The notes beneath the pieces are model-generated. The model saw only the letters and a program-made list of their open reading frames with translations. It had not been told where the DNA came from and searched no databases. Positions 1-35,677 of a stretch of DNA of 64,000 nucleotides are shown in pieces. The stretch is from Glandiceps talaboti (taxonomy: Eukaryota; Hemichordata; Enteropneusta; Spengelidae): positions 11,439,651 to 11,503,650 of the forward strand of contig NC_135563.1 of assembly GCF_964340395.1 (NCBI RefSeq), read 5' to 3'. A program made the position numbers and the translations under genes. The first letter of the stretch is position 1; each line of letters begins with the position of its first letter.

Positions 1-23724
<23,724 letters not shown>

Positions 23725-23970
23725 GAGAATCCGTAAAGTGAAGAAGAGATTGGTGGCTGAAAAGTTAACATGGAATTCTGTAACGACAAATTTGAAGACA
23801 AATTCACAAAAAGATGAGTAGGTTTTGAAGTCATATAAAGTACTGACACAATATTTGTAATTCGGCAAACATGAGCAGCTCATTTATACCAATAATTTAA
23901 AGTTGAAAGTAGCTGTTTGAATAGTTGACCATAAAGGAGGATAGAAATGGCTAACTTCAATAAAAACACA
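23725..23970 (+). other. Probable start of the CYFIP 3' UTR with first AATAAA
   Basis: Non-coding sequence follows the TGA. The first AATAAA hexamer is at 23959-23964. More hexamers occur further downstream, so the true cleavage site cannot be fixed from sequence. Confidence 0.4.
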
Positions 23971-24297
23971 CTTACATGATTTCCATGTAGTATCATATTA
24001 CTAGTACTGTCCATTCGTGTCTCAAAAAGAGCATAAAAAATCTCCCTTTAGTGATGACAGGTTTGTGTGTTTATATTTTCTGTATGATCTTGATGCCAAT
24101 GTCCATTTTTGGGTTCACCAAATATTATATGTAAATGTTTCTTCAGGTTACATACCTGAGATGCAATTATAGGTATCTCATGATTAGAAATGATGAATAA
24201 ACATCTTTTAGAACATAGAATTATGTAATATTTCATACGCAACAAAAATAACGTATAAAATTGTTGAGATCTGCCCCTTGTCCCTTTAATTCTGAGC

Positions 24298-24655
24298 GAG
24301 TAATATGACAGAACCTCATGACACGCAAGTTCAAGTGTGGAGTATTCGGGGTATTTGCACAAGTGCGTGAAGTGTTCTCTGCGGCAGCACTTTCACAGCA
24401 GTGAGTACCCAAACTGGAACTCACACGGAATATAGTTCTGTTATCATTAGAGATATTTATCAAAAACAGCAAATTTCCATAAAAGTGATACTTAAGTCAG
24501 CAATCACATGCTTTCGTGTACAACATTTGCATATAATTTGCATGCAGGTATGCCATATTATTTTTTTGGTATTGTGCTGCAGTGCAGATACCACTAGTAT
24601 GCATGAACACCAGTGCAAGTAATCTCTGGAACATATGTGATAATATATAGTCAGA
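24298..24655 (+). repeat. Octamer-rich dispersed repeat, copy 3
   Basis: Blocks in the same order as copy 2: caagttcaagtgtggagtat, ggggtatttgcacaagtg, gagtacccaaactgg, aacagcaaatttcc, catttgcatataatttgcat, gtgcaagtaatctct. It lies just downstream of CYFIP. Confidence 0.75.
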
Positions 24656-25444
24656 ACAGAAATTTGTTTGTCCTGATCAAGGCAGGATGCTAATACTGGG
24701 TGCCTAAAACCTGGAAACAAAAGACAAGCAGAGTAGATGTAAAGTACAGTAAATCAAGGCTTCCCCTTGATGATATTTTTAATCAGCTTACAGGGTAACC
24801 AGACATTCCCTTTCTGTTGTTCTGTGTTTGTTGACAATACATGGTTAGGTAGGGGAAAGTCCTAATGCAAGCCAAGACAGAGCTTGGTGTAGTAGTGATT
24901 TGAATCATACATTAGAATTTGTTTGTTCTCTATCATCTGTATCTTCATGATTTGTATAAATCAAATTTTCCAGAGATAATCATGTCTATACATACGACAT
25001 AGCAGTCATTACTGTAGAATGCACCTCAGAAATAAACTGTTTAAACTTTTTCTGTTACTTCATTCAAGAAAACTCATTCTCACTTCAAATCAAGAAAAAA
25101 AAACATGGGTCACCACACTAATTTTTTAAATAGAAGTCAAAATGATGTCAGAATTTAGACATTTTATAATCCAATATGGCCACTCACTGGTGTGTTAACT
25201 GTATAGGAAAATAACAGATTGTCAATTTTCGTGAAAACAAGGTGGTGAACTGCAGATTTCTTTAGTATTTCAAAAGGATCAGGAACAAGCTTTCGTATGG
25301 TAAAGTTTGGAGAGAATTGAAGGACTTGACTGACTTTTGAAATTTATGGATTAAGTTTACATACTAGTATATGCTATCAGTTATTTGAGGGACATCCGTA
25401 CATTTTAGCTGTGTCATGTTTTTCATGATGATGAATAATAATGA

Positions 25445-25515
25445 AATAATATAATTATGCAATAATAATAATAATAATAGTAATATAATAATATAATCAT
25501 GCAATAATGATAATG
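25445..25515 (+). repeat. (AAT)n-rich microsatellite
   Basis: Imperfect AAT/ATA trinucleotide tract in the CYFIP downstream flank. Confidence 0.85.
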
Positions 25516-26223
25516 CCAGCATTGAGTCGTATGAAATACATATTGGAAAATATTTTCAGGCATTTCTGGATAAATGTATAAAATGGAGAAATGTAGTATT
25601 AAGGTCTTTGAGAGAACATCTATTGAAGAGACTACTAAAGTATTTTAATGTGTAGAGAGTTTTTAAAATTGTATGTAGTGCCCTCTAAAGGTGGAATGAG
25701 AAAATGATTGTTTTTATGACTGGGCGTCTTGAGTCCTGTTGTTAATTGAAGACTGTAGCTTATATGCTGGTATAAGACAACCACTGAATTTTAAAATTGA
25801 AAGTTCTGCATATGTGTACTTACAGCAGATGTTCTGAATTCTTATAAGTGACTATATTCAAGTGGAAATACAACCAGCGACAGGCAAGCATTACATGCTT
25901 TAATAAAATTATTACAAACAGGAAAAGTAAACTACTGAATTTGATTAATAACACTCGGCATAGCATGTTAGAAGTACAAAGACATGTATGGGTTGATAAG
26001 AACAGTTTAACTTTTATGACCCCCTTTACATGTACATGTACATATGCAGGGAGGTGTGGGGGGGGGGGGGACTTGAGATGTGAGCTATTAGGTGAAGTAA
26101 AATTGTTCACACCAAATGATGGAATGTAATACTTCTCAGTTCTTCCAACATGCTGTGCCAAGTGTTTTTAATTGAAGTAAATACTTGTATAAAAAGCAAT
26201 TAAACAAAGGAGCTGCTCTAAAC

Positions 26224-26326
26224 TATTGTAGTTTTATTCTTTGACCTAATGTATCAAGAACCTGTCAAACTTGCTCAAGTCTGACAGGTTCTTGATACAT
26301 TAGGTCAAAGAATAAAATCTACAATA
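26224..26326. repeat. Near-perfect 103-bp palindrome
   Basis: The left arm containing ttctttgacctaatgtatca is followed almost directly (spacer ct at 26274-26275) by its reverse complement. Over about 50 bp per arm I see one mismatch and one single-base indel. RNA from either strand would fold into one long hairpin. It lies about 2.5 kb downstream of the CYFIP stop codon. Confidence 0.9.
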
Positions 26327-26358
26327 AATTTATCAGAGGATTTGAATATATTCTTCTT

Positions 26359-26760
26359 TGATTTACAGTAAAAATGATATCGGCTTGGTATTTCACTCAT
26401 GGGACATGACATTTTTGACACACACTCAGACAACTTCAAATGCAAAAGAAACAATAATATCGGTGCCATGCAAAGTGTGGATGTAGAAGTAATCAAGTTG
26501 CTATGTTTATTATCAGTTGGAAAGTAATCATTGGAATCATCAAGTCTTTGTGTATGTGTAATGTTTTCAGCAGAAGCCTGTTTCTACTGCACTGTGAAAA
26601 AATAGCTATCACTTTTTAATGTGATTGGGTAACGGATCCTGCTGTGTGTGTGGTGTGTCTGTTATTATAAGTCTAGAGTTGAATTGTGTATCTTTGTGTT
26701 TAATGAAAATATCATGTCCCATAAGTGAAATGCCAAGGCGACATAACTTCTACTATAATC
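26359..26760. mobile_element. Inverted-repeat element of about 400 bp
   Basis: The arm at 26359-26415 (tatttcactcatgggacatg within it) recurs inverted at about 26703-26760 (catgtcccataagtgaaat). The arms are imperfect and enclose about 290 bp of AT-rich non-coding DNA. Confidence 0.65.
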
Positions 26761-26984
26761 TTTGCCTTGTTTCTTGACCCAATGACCAAATATGGACGAG
26801 AGACACCATGCATTTAATAATATCAAGATGATATTTCTACAGCATTATTGTGCTTTTTAAATTTGCAATTTTGGCATTTACAAAAAAATTATTAATTTTG
26901 CCATTTCACTTGTTCATTTTTCTTTGAAGGAGACCTATCAAAATTGGATGTGTATTATACTGAATGTTGTTGGATAATTAGATG

Positions 26985-27305
26985 TTAATCCCCAACAATT
27001 TTCTTCATTCAGCCAAGGAAAATACGAGTGACTTAAGGGGCCCTTGTCACTATGGTTACGAATATTTTCTGGAAGAATGAAGAAAAATATTGGGGCTTAA
27101 TAGAATTATACTATTGGCAGTAATAAAAAAAATTGAGGAAAGTAATAGCAATTTTGAATGTTTGACTCATATTTCGAACACAGCATAAACCAATGACATA
27201 GACATGTGTTGTCGTGACATAGATGCATGTTGTCGTGATGCAGAAAGACCAGAGTATATATTCCACATTTTTTGTTGAACCTGGCTTGTACATGGTATGA
27301 AAAAA
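26985..27305 (+). repeat. Hairpin-ended dispersed repeat, copy d
   Basis: The hairpin is at the left (ccccaacaattttcttcatt near 26992 pairs with gaatgaagaaaaatattggg near 27085). It is followed by the body blocks gtttgactcatatttcgaac, gttgtcgtgac (twice) and accagagtatatattccac. Confidence 0.75.
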
Positions 27306-27884
27306 CTGTACGTGTTTGATACACAATGAGTTCAGAAATGTCATAAAATGTCATTTTCGTGCACTTATTTGTAAACTTACCATACCATCTCAGGTCCGAT
27401 TTCGTGATACTGTGATCCTGTAAAAGAGCACTTGTTTTGAAAATTGAACTGGCAATGCATGGCTCCATGACTGTATTAATGCATACTGTTAGGAAGCACC
27501 TGAGAATTCATTGCAAATAAAGTGACTTGTAATGCATAGATGTATAAAGTGGTGATAAATCCCCTGATAACTCAATACAATACATTACACAGCTGTGTGC
27601 TTGCCTCTGGCTTTGAAATAGAGCAAGTACGGTTTATAGAGATTGAAATTCTGCAAAAAGGTGAACACTTGTATGTTCACAATGTACATCTCGTCCTCAA
27701 TATTGTATGAAGTCTTGCAAAAGTGTAACATATAAGTATTAAGAACTTTAATTCAGATAAGAGTAGTGCTTTGTAAATGTATTTCAATACTTTAAAATGT
27801 ACTCCAACTGCTTTGTGTGCAATGTGAAGAATTGACCATGAAAATGTCATTGAATGGATAGCTTTAGTGACACATTTGATTACA

Positions 27885-27946
27885 TACACACACACACAGA
27901 CAGACACAGACACAGACACAGAAATACATTATGTACATACATACAT

Positions 27947-27977
<31 letters not shown>

Positions 27978-28080
27978 GACACAGACACAGAAATACATAT
28001 GTACATACATACATACATACATACATACATACATGCATGCATTCATACATTCATACATACACACACATACATACATACAG
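27885..28080 (+). repeat. (CA)n, (GACACA)n and (CATA)n compound microsatellite
   Basis: Two tandem compound blocks, each CA-rich then GACACA then CATA. The open frames on both strands are artefacts. Confidence 0.95.
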
Positions 28081-28422
28081 AATGGAATAAATGATGATCA
28101 GGAACAGAAATGTTGTATTGCACTTATTTTTAGATGCATACTCTATCTGATATGTAGTCTAGCATGGTATCGAATTACCTTTGACGCCCATCTAGCTTTA
28201 GCTTGTCCATGCAAATTAGTAAACCCCCGACTGTTAGAATGATGTAAGCAATATACATGTAAGTAGCATCTGGGTCTGACAAATATACCATATTTGGACC
28301 TTCCGTAACTGCTGTCAATAAACCCTAACTTATCATTAGGCAGACCTCTGTGATTGATTAACAAAGACATGATGTTAATGACTGTGTGGGTGGCTTTGGT
28401 AGAATTTGAAGTTTCATCTCAG

Positions 28423-28566
28423 AATCTCATTGAGCGAGACGTAAAAAGAGATATCTTGAGATTCGATGCCACAAATAGCACTAGACCGTCTGACATGCTG
28501 CTACATGAAGATGTATACTGTCAATCCCAAATTGAAGAGTTTTATAACAGAATTAAAGTTCTGTAG
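28423..28566 (+). CDS. Possible terminal coding exon of an unidentified gene
   Basis: After an acceptor-like tttcatctcag, an open frame of 47 codons runs to TAG. It is rich in charged residues (segments NLIERDVKRDILRFD and SQIEEFYNRIKVL) and looks more protein-like than the surrounding open frames. The frame is also open upstream to 28354. I recognise no family and found no convincing partner exon. It could be a terminal exon of a gene between CYFIP and this point, an old transposon remnant, or chance. Confidence 0.25.
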   Translation, partial: NLIERDVKRDILRFDATNSTRPSDMLLHEDVYCQSQIEEFYNRIKVL

Positions 28567-31500
28567 ACAGTCTACATTTTAACCAGCCACTTTTGACTGT
28601 AGGGAAACTGGTGTACTTATTGAACAGTTATTTGCTTGTACACAAAGTTGTAGTACTTCAGAATGGGTTCCGGGTATATACCAATGTATGATGTTTTACT
28701 AGAAATGGTAGTTAGACAAACTCTCCTTTACAGTGTTACTAACAACTACATGTACCTTCCTTCACTGGCTGCTGCGTCTGTGAAGTAATACTGTAATGAG
28801 TGGCGACCATAATGGATTTTTCACAGCTATTACAACGTTCGCATAACTGAAGGGAAGAACTATGTTTATAGTTCGCCTGTCATCGTAATAAGTAAAAAAT
28901 TCCAAGTTGGTGGATAAAGAAGTGCTGCATATCATGTTTACACTATGAAGTGATACATGTACTTCCTCAAAGTCAAGTTGTTGCAAACAATCAAATATGG
29001 TGGCTACTGATAGGATAGCTATGGGGAAATATAGTGTTAATACTACTGTTTGAAGGTAGTGTCTCCCACATAAAATATGCCAGACTCGTGTGCTTCACAT
29101 CCGCTTGAAAATATTGACAAATTTGTATATAATTTTGGAATTATCTTGTCGAATATATACTTAAATCCTTTCGTAGTTTTTAAAAGGGTTTGTATTTTGA
29201 TGGTTAATAACACATTGACAGCTGAATTCTCAAAAAACCAAACCATGACACATAATTCAGTATATTAAATTGAGCATTGAATCATAACATTTGGTGGTGT
29301 TTTATGGTCATTATACATGATTATGATAAAATATATGTTAATAATAAAATTCTAGTACTTAAATTTTGGAATTATGATATATCCTTTTGATAGCTGCCTC
29401 TTTGCATGTGGTATCTGTGTCATATCATTTAAACACAGCATGTGTATTGTTTAAAATATATACAAGTACGGTTTCTAGGTTTAGAAAGGAACATTTACTT
29501 TATTTCAAGTGTTCGTAGGTTACTAGTTGGTTAAAGAGAACGTTTCCTGCTTTATTTGTTGTCAATGTAAACGTCTTTTTATTTTGTTTTTGTAAATGTA
29601 TTGTCTGAAGGATGTAATTTTTACTAAGTTTTTAGAAGTATATTACTGTACTGTCAAAGCATTAATGTGATGAATTGAATCAATATTTTACACTGGCTGA
29701 GATTCAAGCACAAGATTATCTTCAAGGTCCTGAGTGTAGGTTTTCATTGACACCTAGTAATTGTAAATGTTTGCTATTTTTCCATTTTTTTTTTTAGTTG
29801 ACATGTATACAACTCCTCACTTGAAATAGATCAGTCCTTGTGATGAGTGAATTTCCCATCAACACTCAAAGATGTCCGTGTGTAAAGAATACAAATAAAC
29901 TGTCTAGACACCTCAATGGTTTATCACTAAATTGTATGTGTGTATTAAAGATGTTATGCCAGCTTTGTCCATAGTCCCTGAAATCACAGCATGTATGTGT
30001 GACATTGTTTGTAAGGACTGCGGTTTTTAGATAACCATGGAAACCAAATTCATGAAAATATAATGCATTTTATAAACAAGAATAAATGAATGATTTATGT
30101 GTGTATAATAATGAAGTTTAAGTTTTACTCTGCATAGACAGGTCTACTTTTATAACAGTACATCATAAAATATAAGAGGTCTCTTTAAGCGGTAATAAAC
30201 AAGGTTATATTTTGATTCATAAAATGTGTATGTTGTCTTTACTTAGTGTTTGTGATATGGCATGCTTATTTTGAAGTTCATAAGTTGGAATAAATAAATA
30301 ACTCGGTCAACAGTCGGTGTCCTGTAAGAAACAGCAAGAATACTTTTTTTTGTGTGTGAAATTCGTGTAAGATTCGCAAAAAATAGGCTTGGTACCAATA
30401 TACAAAGATGGTGAAAATCTGTGAATGTGGCCATGTTTGCAAAGGGCACACAAGTTTCGAGTTCAAAATGCACTTTATATATATATGCTTGGAAATTTAA
30501 GCAAATAGATCATATAGGCAAACGTATACGTATACACATTAATATACATTTTAAATGTATTTATTTTCTTTTAAATTTCATTTGACTCAATACGAAGTGT
30601 GTGTGGTTAAGGCATTTTTAGCGTGTAGGAAAAAATGGACGATGTCTATCTACGCAGTTGACTCAAATCAGTAGTCGACTCTGCAACAAAATCGAATATC
30701 AGACGGAGGCTTTGCCCAACTACGAAATTACATGCACTTTAAAGAAAAAATACTGTAAAGATAGAAAACGTCAGAGAAGAATTCAGTACACGTACTTACT
30801 ACACACTTCAGTGAGTAGGCTGGAAGCTAGTATAATCACCCACGGTAACATTTCATACATGGTTGTGTGTGTAGATAGATTTGTTAATGTCCTAAATGTG
30901 TGTAACTTTAAAATGACATTTTATGAAAATGCATTTCTTCTTGTTATGATTTGACCTTTTCATTTCAACACTAATACAAGAAAACGAGGACTGCAACTAT
31001 GATCTGTTCCTGCTGATTTGTATAGATGTAACAATGACAAATTATAAAATCAGTATTGCCTTATGAACGTCATATTTGATAGGTAAGATGAGTTACAAGT
31101 TCAGCCTCGGTTTAGTCAACATGACACACCCCTCGTTATCTCATTCTGCTGTAGACGTTGAGGCTGAACTAGCTGTAACTGGAGTGTTATTTTTTTTTCG
31201 TTGAGACAACCAACAATACAGTCACTGAAAATTGTTAAAATACCAATAATCAGACATTGTATTTGTAAATTAGGGGTCGAAGAATATTTGCTCGCCCTCC
31301 TCAATTATGTTTCAACTTGCCCACCAGCCCTCTGTCCACCCCCAATATTGTGAATGATTTACCCACTAATACTCGCCACCAAGAAATCGTTTGTGCTTTC
31401 TACTATGCCAGCAATTCAGTTTGATGTACACAATATGCGCCCCTCCCGCAACAGTGCCATGTTTTCCCCTCCCACTATCAAAATCAGCCCTTCCCTGCTG

Positions 31501-32500
31501 CAATTCTTGCTTGTTTGCTCCCCTTCCACTACCGCAAAAAAATTGCCTATCCACGAAAAATTGCATAAGAACAGCATTTTGCAAGAACAGCTTCGTCGAC
31601 TGCACCTGACAAGTGATTCAACATTATACAGGGTGTACGATATTACAAGTCATTATATGTATAGAGTATATAAAAATGAACAAAAAGTTTCAGCTATCAC
31701 AACTTTAACTTATTATTAAAATAAAGAAATGTACAGTGAAAGTATCATTAGATTTATTTCATCGATCAAACATCTTGCGTGATTTTCAATATCAGATATT
31801 AAAGTAAACACTGTATCTTGGGAGAGCAAATTGCCCGGCTGTCTAATAATCAGGCTAGATGCAATCACTACAAACAAGAATCGCAAAAAGCGAGCAGTGC
31901 ATGTATATAGCCACGTACAGGAAATTACTGTTAACAGTTTCTTTTGTTCAAATATATAGTTGATGTAGGTGATTGCCAAATAATCAAATTTGTATTCCTC
32001 ACAAACCCTATACATAAATGATAGTTCTTTAAGAGTCACCGGGGTATACAAACAAACACAGTGGAAACAAATCGATAGACCTAACGTAGCAGCATTTAAA
32101 TATACATTACGTACCACGCACCAAATCAACGTGCTCATCGCTGACGGAGTGCGAGCAATCAAAACGTTGATTGTGGTCTGATTTGAGAGTAAGGTCATGC
32201 GATGTTCTTTTGCAATTTCTCTCCGGTGTATGACAAATAGAATGTCGTGGAAACTTTATTGCGGGAAGCAAGGCACCACTAGTATGTAGTTGATTTGTAT
32301 GCAGACATACAATCAGGCTTCCGAACAGCGAACATCAATTGAAGGTCTAAAAATGTCAAAATGTACGGCACATGTTATTAACACGGGGGCCCTGTGTACC
32401 ACTTTGTGGTAATTTTGCTTTTGAATTGAATCTTTTTCTGACATCTTGTTGTGTATCTTATTTAGCTCTACAACCATAATCGAAAGTCTGATAAGTTGAT
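28567..32500. other. No supported gene
   Basis: AT-rich sequence with scattered AATAAA hexamers and only short open frames. A 160-codon minus-strand frame (31716-32198) shows no recognisable motif and is treated as chance. Confidence 0.55.
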
Positions 32501-32512
32501 ATCATCTTAGTC

Positions 32513-32516
32513 TCCG

Positions 32517-32594
<78 letters not shown>

Positions 32595-32641
32595 CCACCA
32601 CCACCACCATCATCATCATCTTCATCATCACCATCATCACC

Positions 32642-32672
<31 letters not shown>

Positions 32673-32697
32673 CCATCCTCACCATCACCATCACCAT

Positions 32698-32753
<56 letters not shown>

Positions 32754-32790
32754 CCATCACCATCATCATCATCATCATCATCATCATGCT
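32513..32790 (+). repeat. (CAT/CAC)n trinucleotide array, about 280 bp
   Basis: Almost uninterrupted CAT with blocks of CAC. On the minus strand it yields open frames of poly-Met/Val or poly-Asp/Gly. No flanking coding sequence supports a gene. Confidence 0.95.
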
Positions 32791-33634
32791 CTATTGTTAT
32801 CACCATTAACAATTAATTCTTTCCTATACTTAGATGTTCAAATGATATCAGCTGTACCAAATATGGAGTTAGAAATAATAATAAAATATAGAGCTAGAAA
32901 GTAGTTAGAATCATCAGTATCACTCAGAGTTTATCATCGGAATCTTCAGCTGATTCTTTGTGCATTGGTATGGGGTTGATATCAAGTGAATGTTACAGTA
33001 GACAATGTTAATCGATTTCTGTACAGTAGTCTATTTGTGTTTGACATATGACACATCAACCGAAACGTTTCATGCAGAATTGAACATTAGTGAATTAATA
33101 TTGCTTCCCCTTACCGACATAGCAACGAGAAAAAAAGGATAAAATCGCAAAAATTGTGAAGTCTCACGAGAAATAGTGGATGCGGAAACTGACATCAACT
33201 TAAAAAGATACTCTAAACCGATTCTTCCAATCTATAATGGCTGTACATCTGATAGGAAGACTATTTGGAAAACAATGGAAAACCTGGACTAAACACTCAC
33301 ACATGAAAAAAATATATAATAAAATGAAATAAAAAATCTACCTACCCACATATTCTAAAATTGAGCGTAATCGGAACCACACAAATTTTTTATTAGGCCT
33401 AAATGCAATGCCTTCTTGGTTTTAAGTAATTACAGTTATATATCTTTTTAATATGTGCAAATCGATCTTATGACGTCATGTACACGTCATAAAACGGTGA
33501 GATTATAATTATTTCGAGCCACTTCACTAAGATATGTCTCCAGTAGCTTTCAATCAATTTATACAAGTTTAAGAATACATAAGACATAGATTTTTACATT
33601 CTGTGACATGGAAGGTTATGTTTCTAGGGGTGGA

Positions 33635-33835
33635 TAATGATTTGGTATATGCATTAACCATATCAGAACGCACACGGCCTGAAAAGCTTGTTGATACAGC
33701 TTTTAGTGTTAATGAATTATTTGCATAATTAATGTAGTAATTAGGCTATATCTTAAGAATGCATACTTCAAATTCTGTATCATTTGGGGCATACGCAAAA
33801 CATATTTTATCAAGTTTGACATTATTAATTAGAGG
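33635..33835 (-). repeat. Solitary monomer of the 51-kb satellite family
   Basis: Read on the minus strand this has gaatttgaagtatgcattct, taagatatagcctaatta, attatgcaaat and a tatggtt block, in the same order as the satellite at 51.0-52.5 kb. The family is therefore dispersed as well as tandem. Confidence 0.65.
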
Positions 33836-34589
33836 TATATAGCTATATAGCTCAGATTTTTGCATTCCAACAATTACTCTATGTATGAGCAAAAATCTAA
33901 ATCCATTGCCCTTACGGAAGGCATTTAGTTTACATCTGGTTCAAAGGCTTTCTTACATTTGGTAAATGTTCCTTAGAATAAAGAAAGGTGGAAATGTTAT
34001 TTTTGTAAGGGAGTGTACAGATTTTACTTCGGGGGCGGGCGGAGGATTTTCAGTGGGCATTAGTTTTTCCAATGAAATAATTGGGGGGGGGGGGATGCCA
34101 CAAAATAATTTCCCTGGTATTTTCTTTTCTTTTTTATTATTTTTTTTTTTGGGGGGGGGGCTATGGAAAAACACATTCTTTTAGACTAAAAAATGACTTG
34201 CAACCCTGCCACTTCTCCAAGTAACCTGGCCTCGAGAATATGCAGGAATAATTTGCAGTGTCGCTATCACTATTATCAGAAGTATTTTCAGCACTGTCAG
34301 TTTCTCTGTCATTCTCAAATAATAATGAAAGTGGGTGGGGAATTGAGCACTGGATAAGGTTTTGGTATATCAATTACGATAGTGAATAATAATCACTATA
34401 ACTATGGTGGCGAATAATCACTATTAACACCACTGAGTGGTGATGATTGTTCAGCTATCTGTCTAGTCAATTATTTAAGTGTGAATGTATGCATGTATGC
34501 ATGCTTTATGCGTATAATGTAAGATCACGAACTATCATCGGCTTTTTTGTTCCCATCGTGGTTAGACGCAAGACTTGCTTGCCTGACAT

Positions 34590-34716
34590 ACATACTTACA
34601 TACATACGTTCGTACGTACGTACGTACGTACGTGTACGTACGTACATACATACATGCATATATACATACATACATACATACATACATACTCACATACATA
34701 CACATTTACATACATA

Positions 34717-34747
<31 letters not shown>

Positions 34748-34895
34748 CATACATACATACATAACATACATAACATACGTACGTACGTACATACACGCAC
34801 ATACATACATACATACATACATACATACATACATACATACATACATACATACATACATAGACAGACAGGCAAACAAATAAACAGACAGACAGAGG
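34590..34895 (+). repeat. (CGTA)n and (CATA)n microsatellite
   Basis: CGTA and CATA tetranucleotide runs ending in a short (CAGA) run. Open frames here are artefacts. Confidence 0.95.
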
Positions 34896-35516
34896 TGTTC
34901 GGGAGCAGATTAGTCATACAACCGTTTAATTGCGACATGCCTATTGGGAAAACCTTGTCATTACGTATTTCTGAAGGTTTTCCTTGTATAAATGATTTGT
35001 ATAGGTATGGCTTTCAACATGTTCATTAGTATTATTCTTTCGTGACCTCAGCTTGCACTCCATCAGATAAAGAACTTGGAGAATGGTTTGATATGAATTC
35101 CAAATACATGTACACTATATCCTGTGACATGTGTACGTTCTGTTTTGACACTTATTGGTAAAAGCGTGAAGGAAATGCAATAGCTGTAAGTCAAATTAAG
35201 GTTCTATTTGCCTAGTATAAATGGACCTTTGATGACGTAGGCAGGGGATGCATTTCAATGTTATCTTAGTCTGTATGTACATACGCACATTCATGAACGA
35301 ATTCTCCCCGCGGAAATGCAGCGGTATGCATATTTACACGTTAACGAGTCCGTTAGGTTTGTCCAACAAAACCTGGAATCTCCATATAAAGAAGGAACCT
35401 TAGAACGAATCGATGTCATTTTCAATAAATGCTCTGGCCATGGGTCGGTGTCTCTGATATGTGTTATGTTATCCGTATTCTCACAACTGAATATGGCTGA
35501 CCACTACCAACATCAT

Positions 35517-35533
35517 TGTCGTCGTCGTCGTCG

Positions 35534-35580
<47 letters not shown>

Positions 35581-35593
35581 GACGACGACGACG

Positions 35594-35628
<35 letters not shown>

Positions 35629-35644
35629 AATAATAACAACATCG

Positions 35645-35676
<32 letters not shown>
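35517..35676 (+). repeat. Compound trinucleotide array (GTC, ATC, GAC, AAC)
   Basis: The block order is GTC/GTC-like, then about 16 ATC, then GAC, then AAC units. The GTC and GAC blocks are reverse complements flanking the ATC core, so the region can partly fold. Confidence 0.93.

Positions 35677-35677
<1 letters not shown>

Noticed and set aside
31716-32198. 160-codon minus-strand open frame
   Set aside because: No recognisable motif, no splice support and no related frame nearby. The length is within chance expectation for 64 kb read in six frames.
32458-32812. Poly-Met and poly-Asp/Gly open frames
   Set aside because: Direct translation of the CAT/CAC trinucleotide array.
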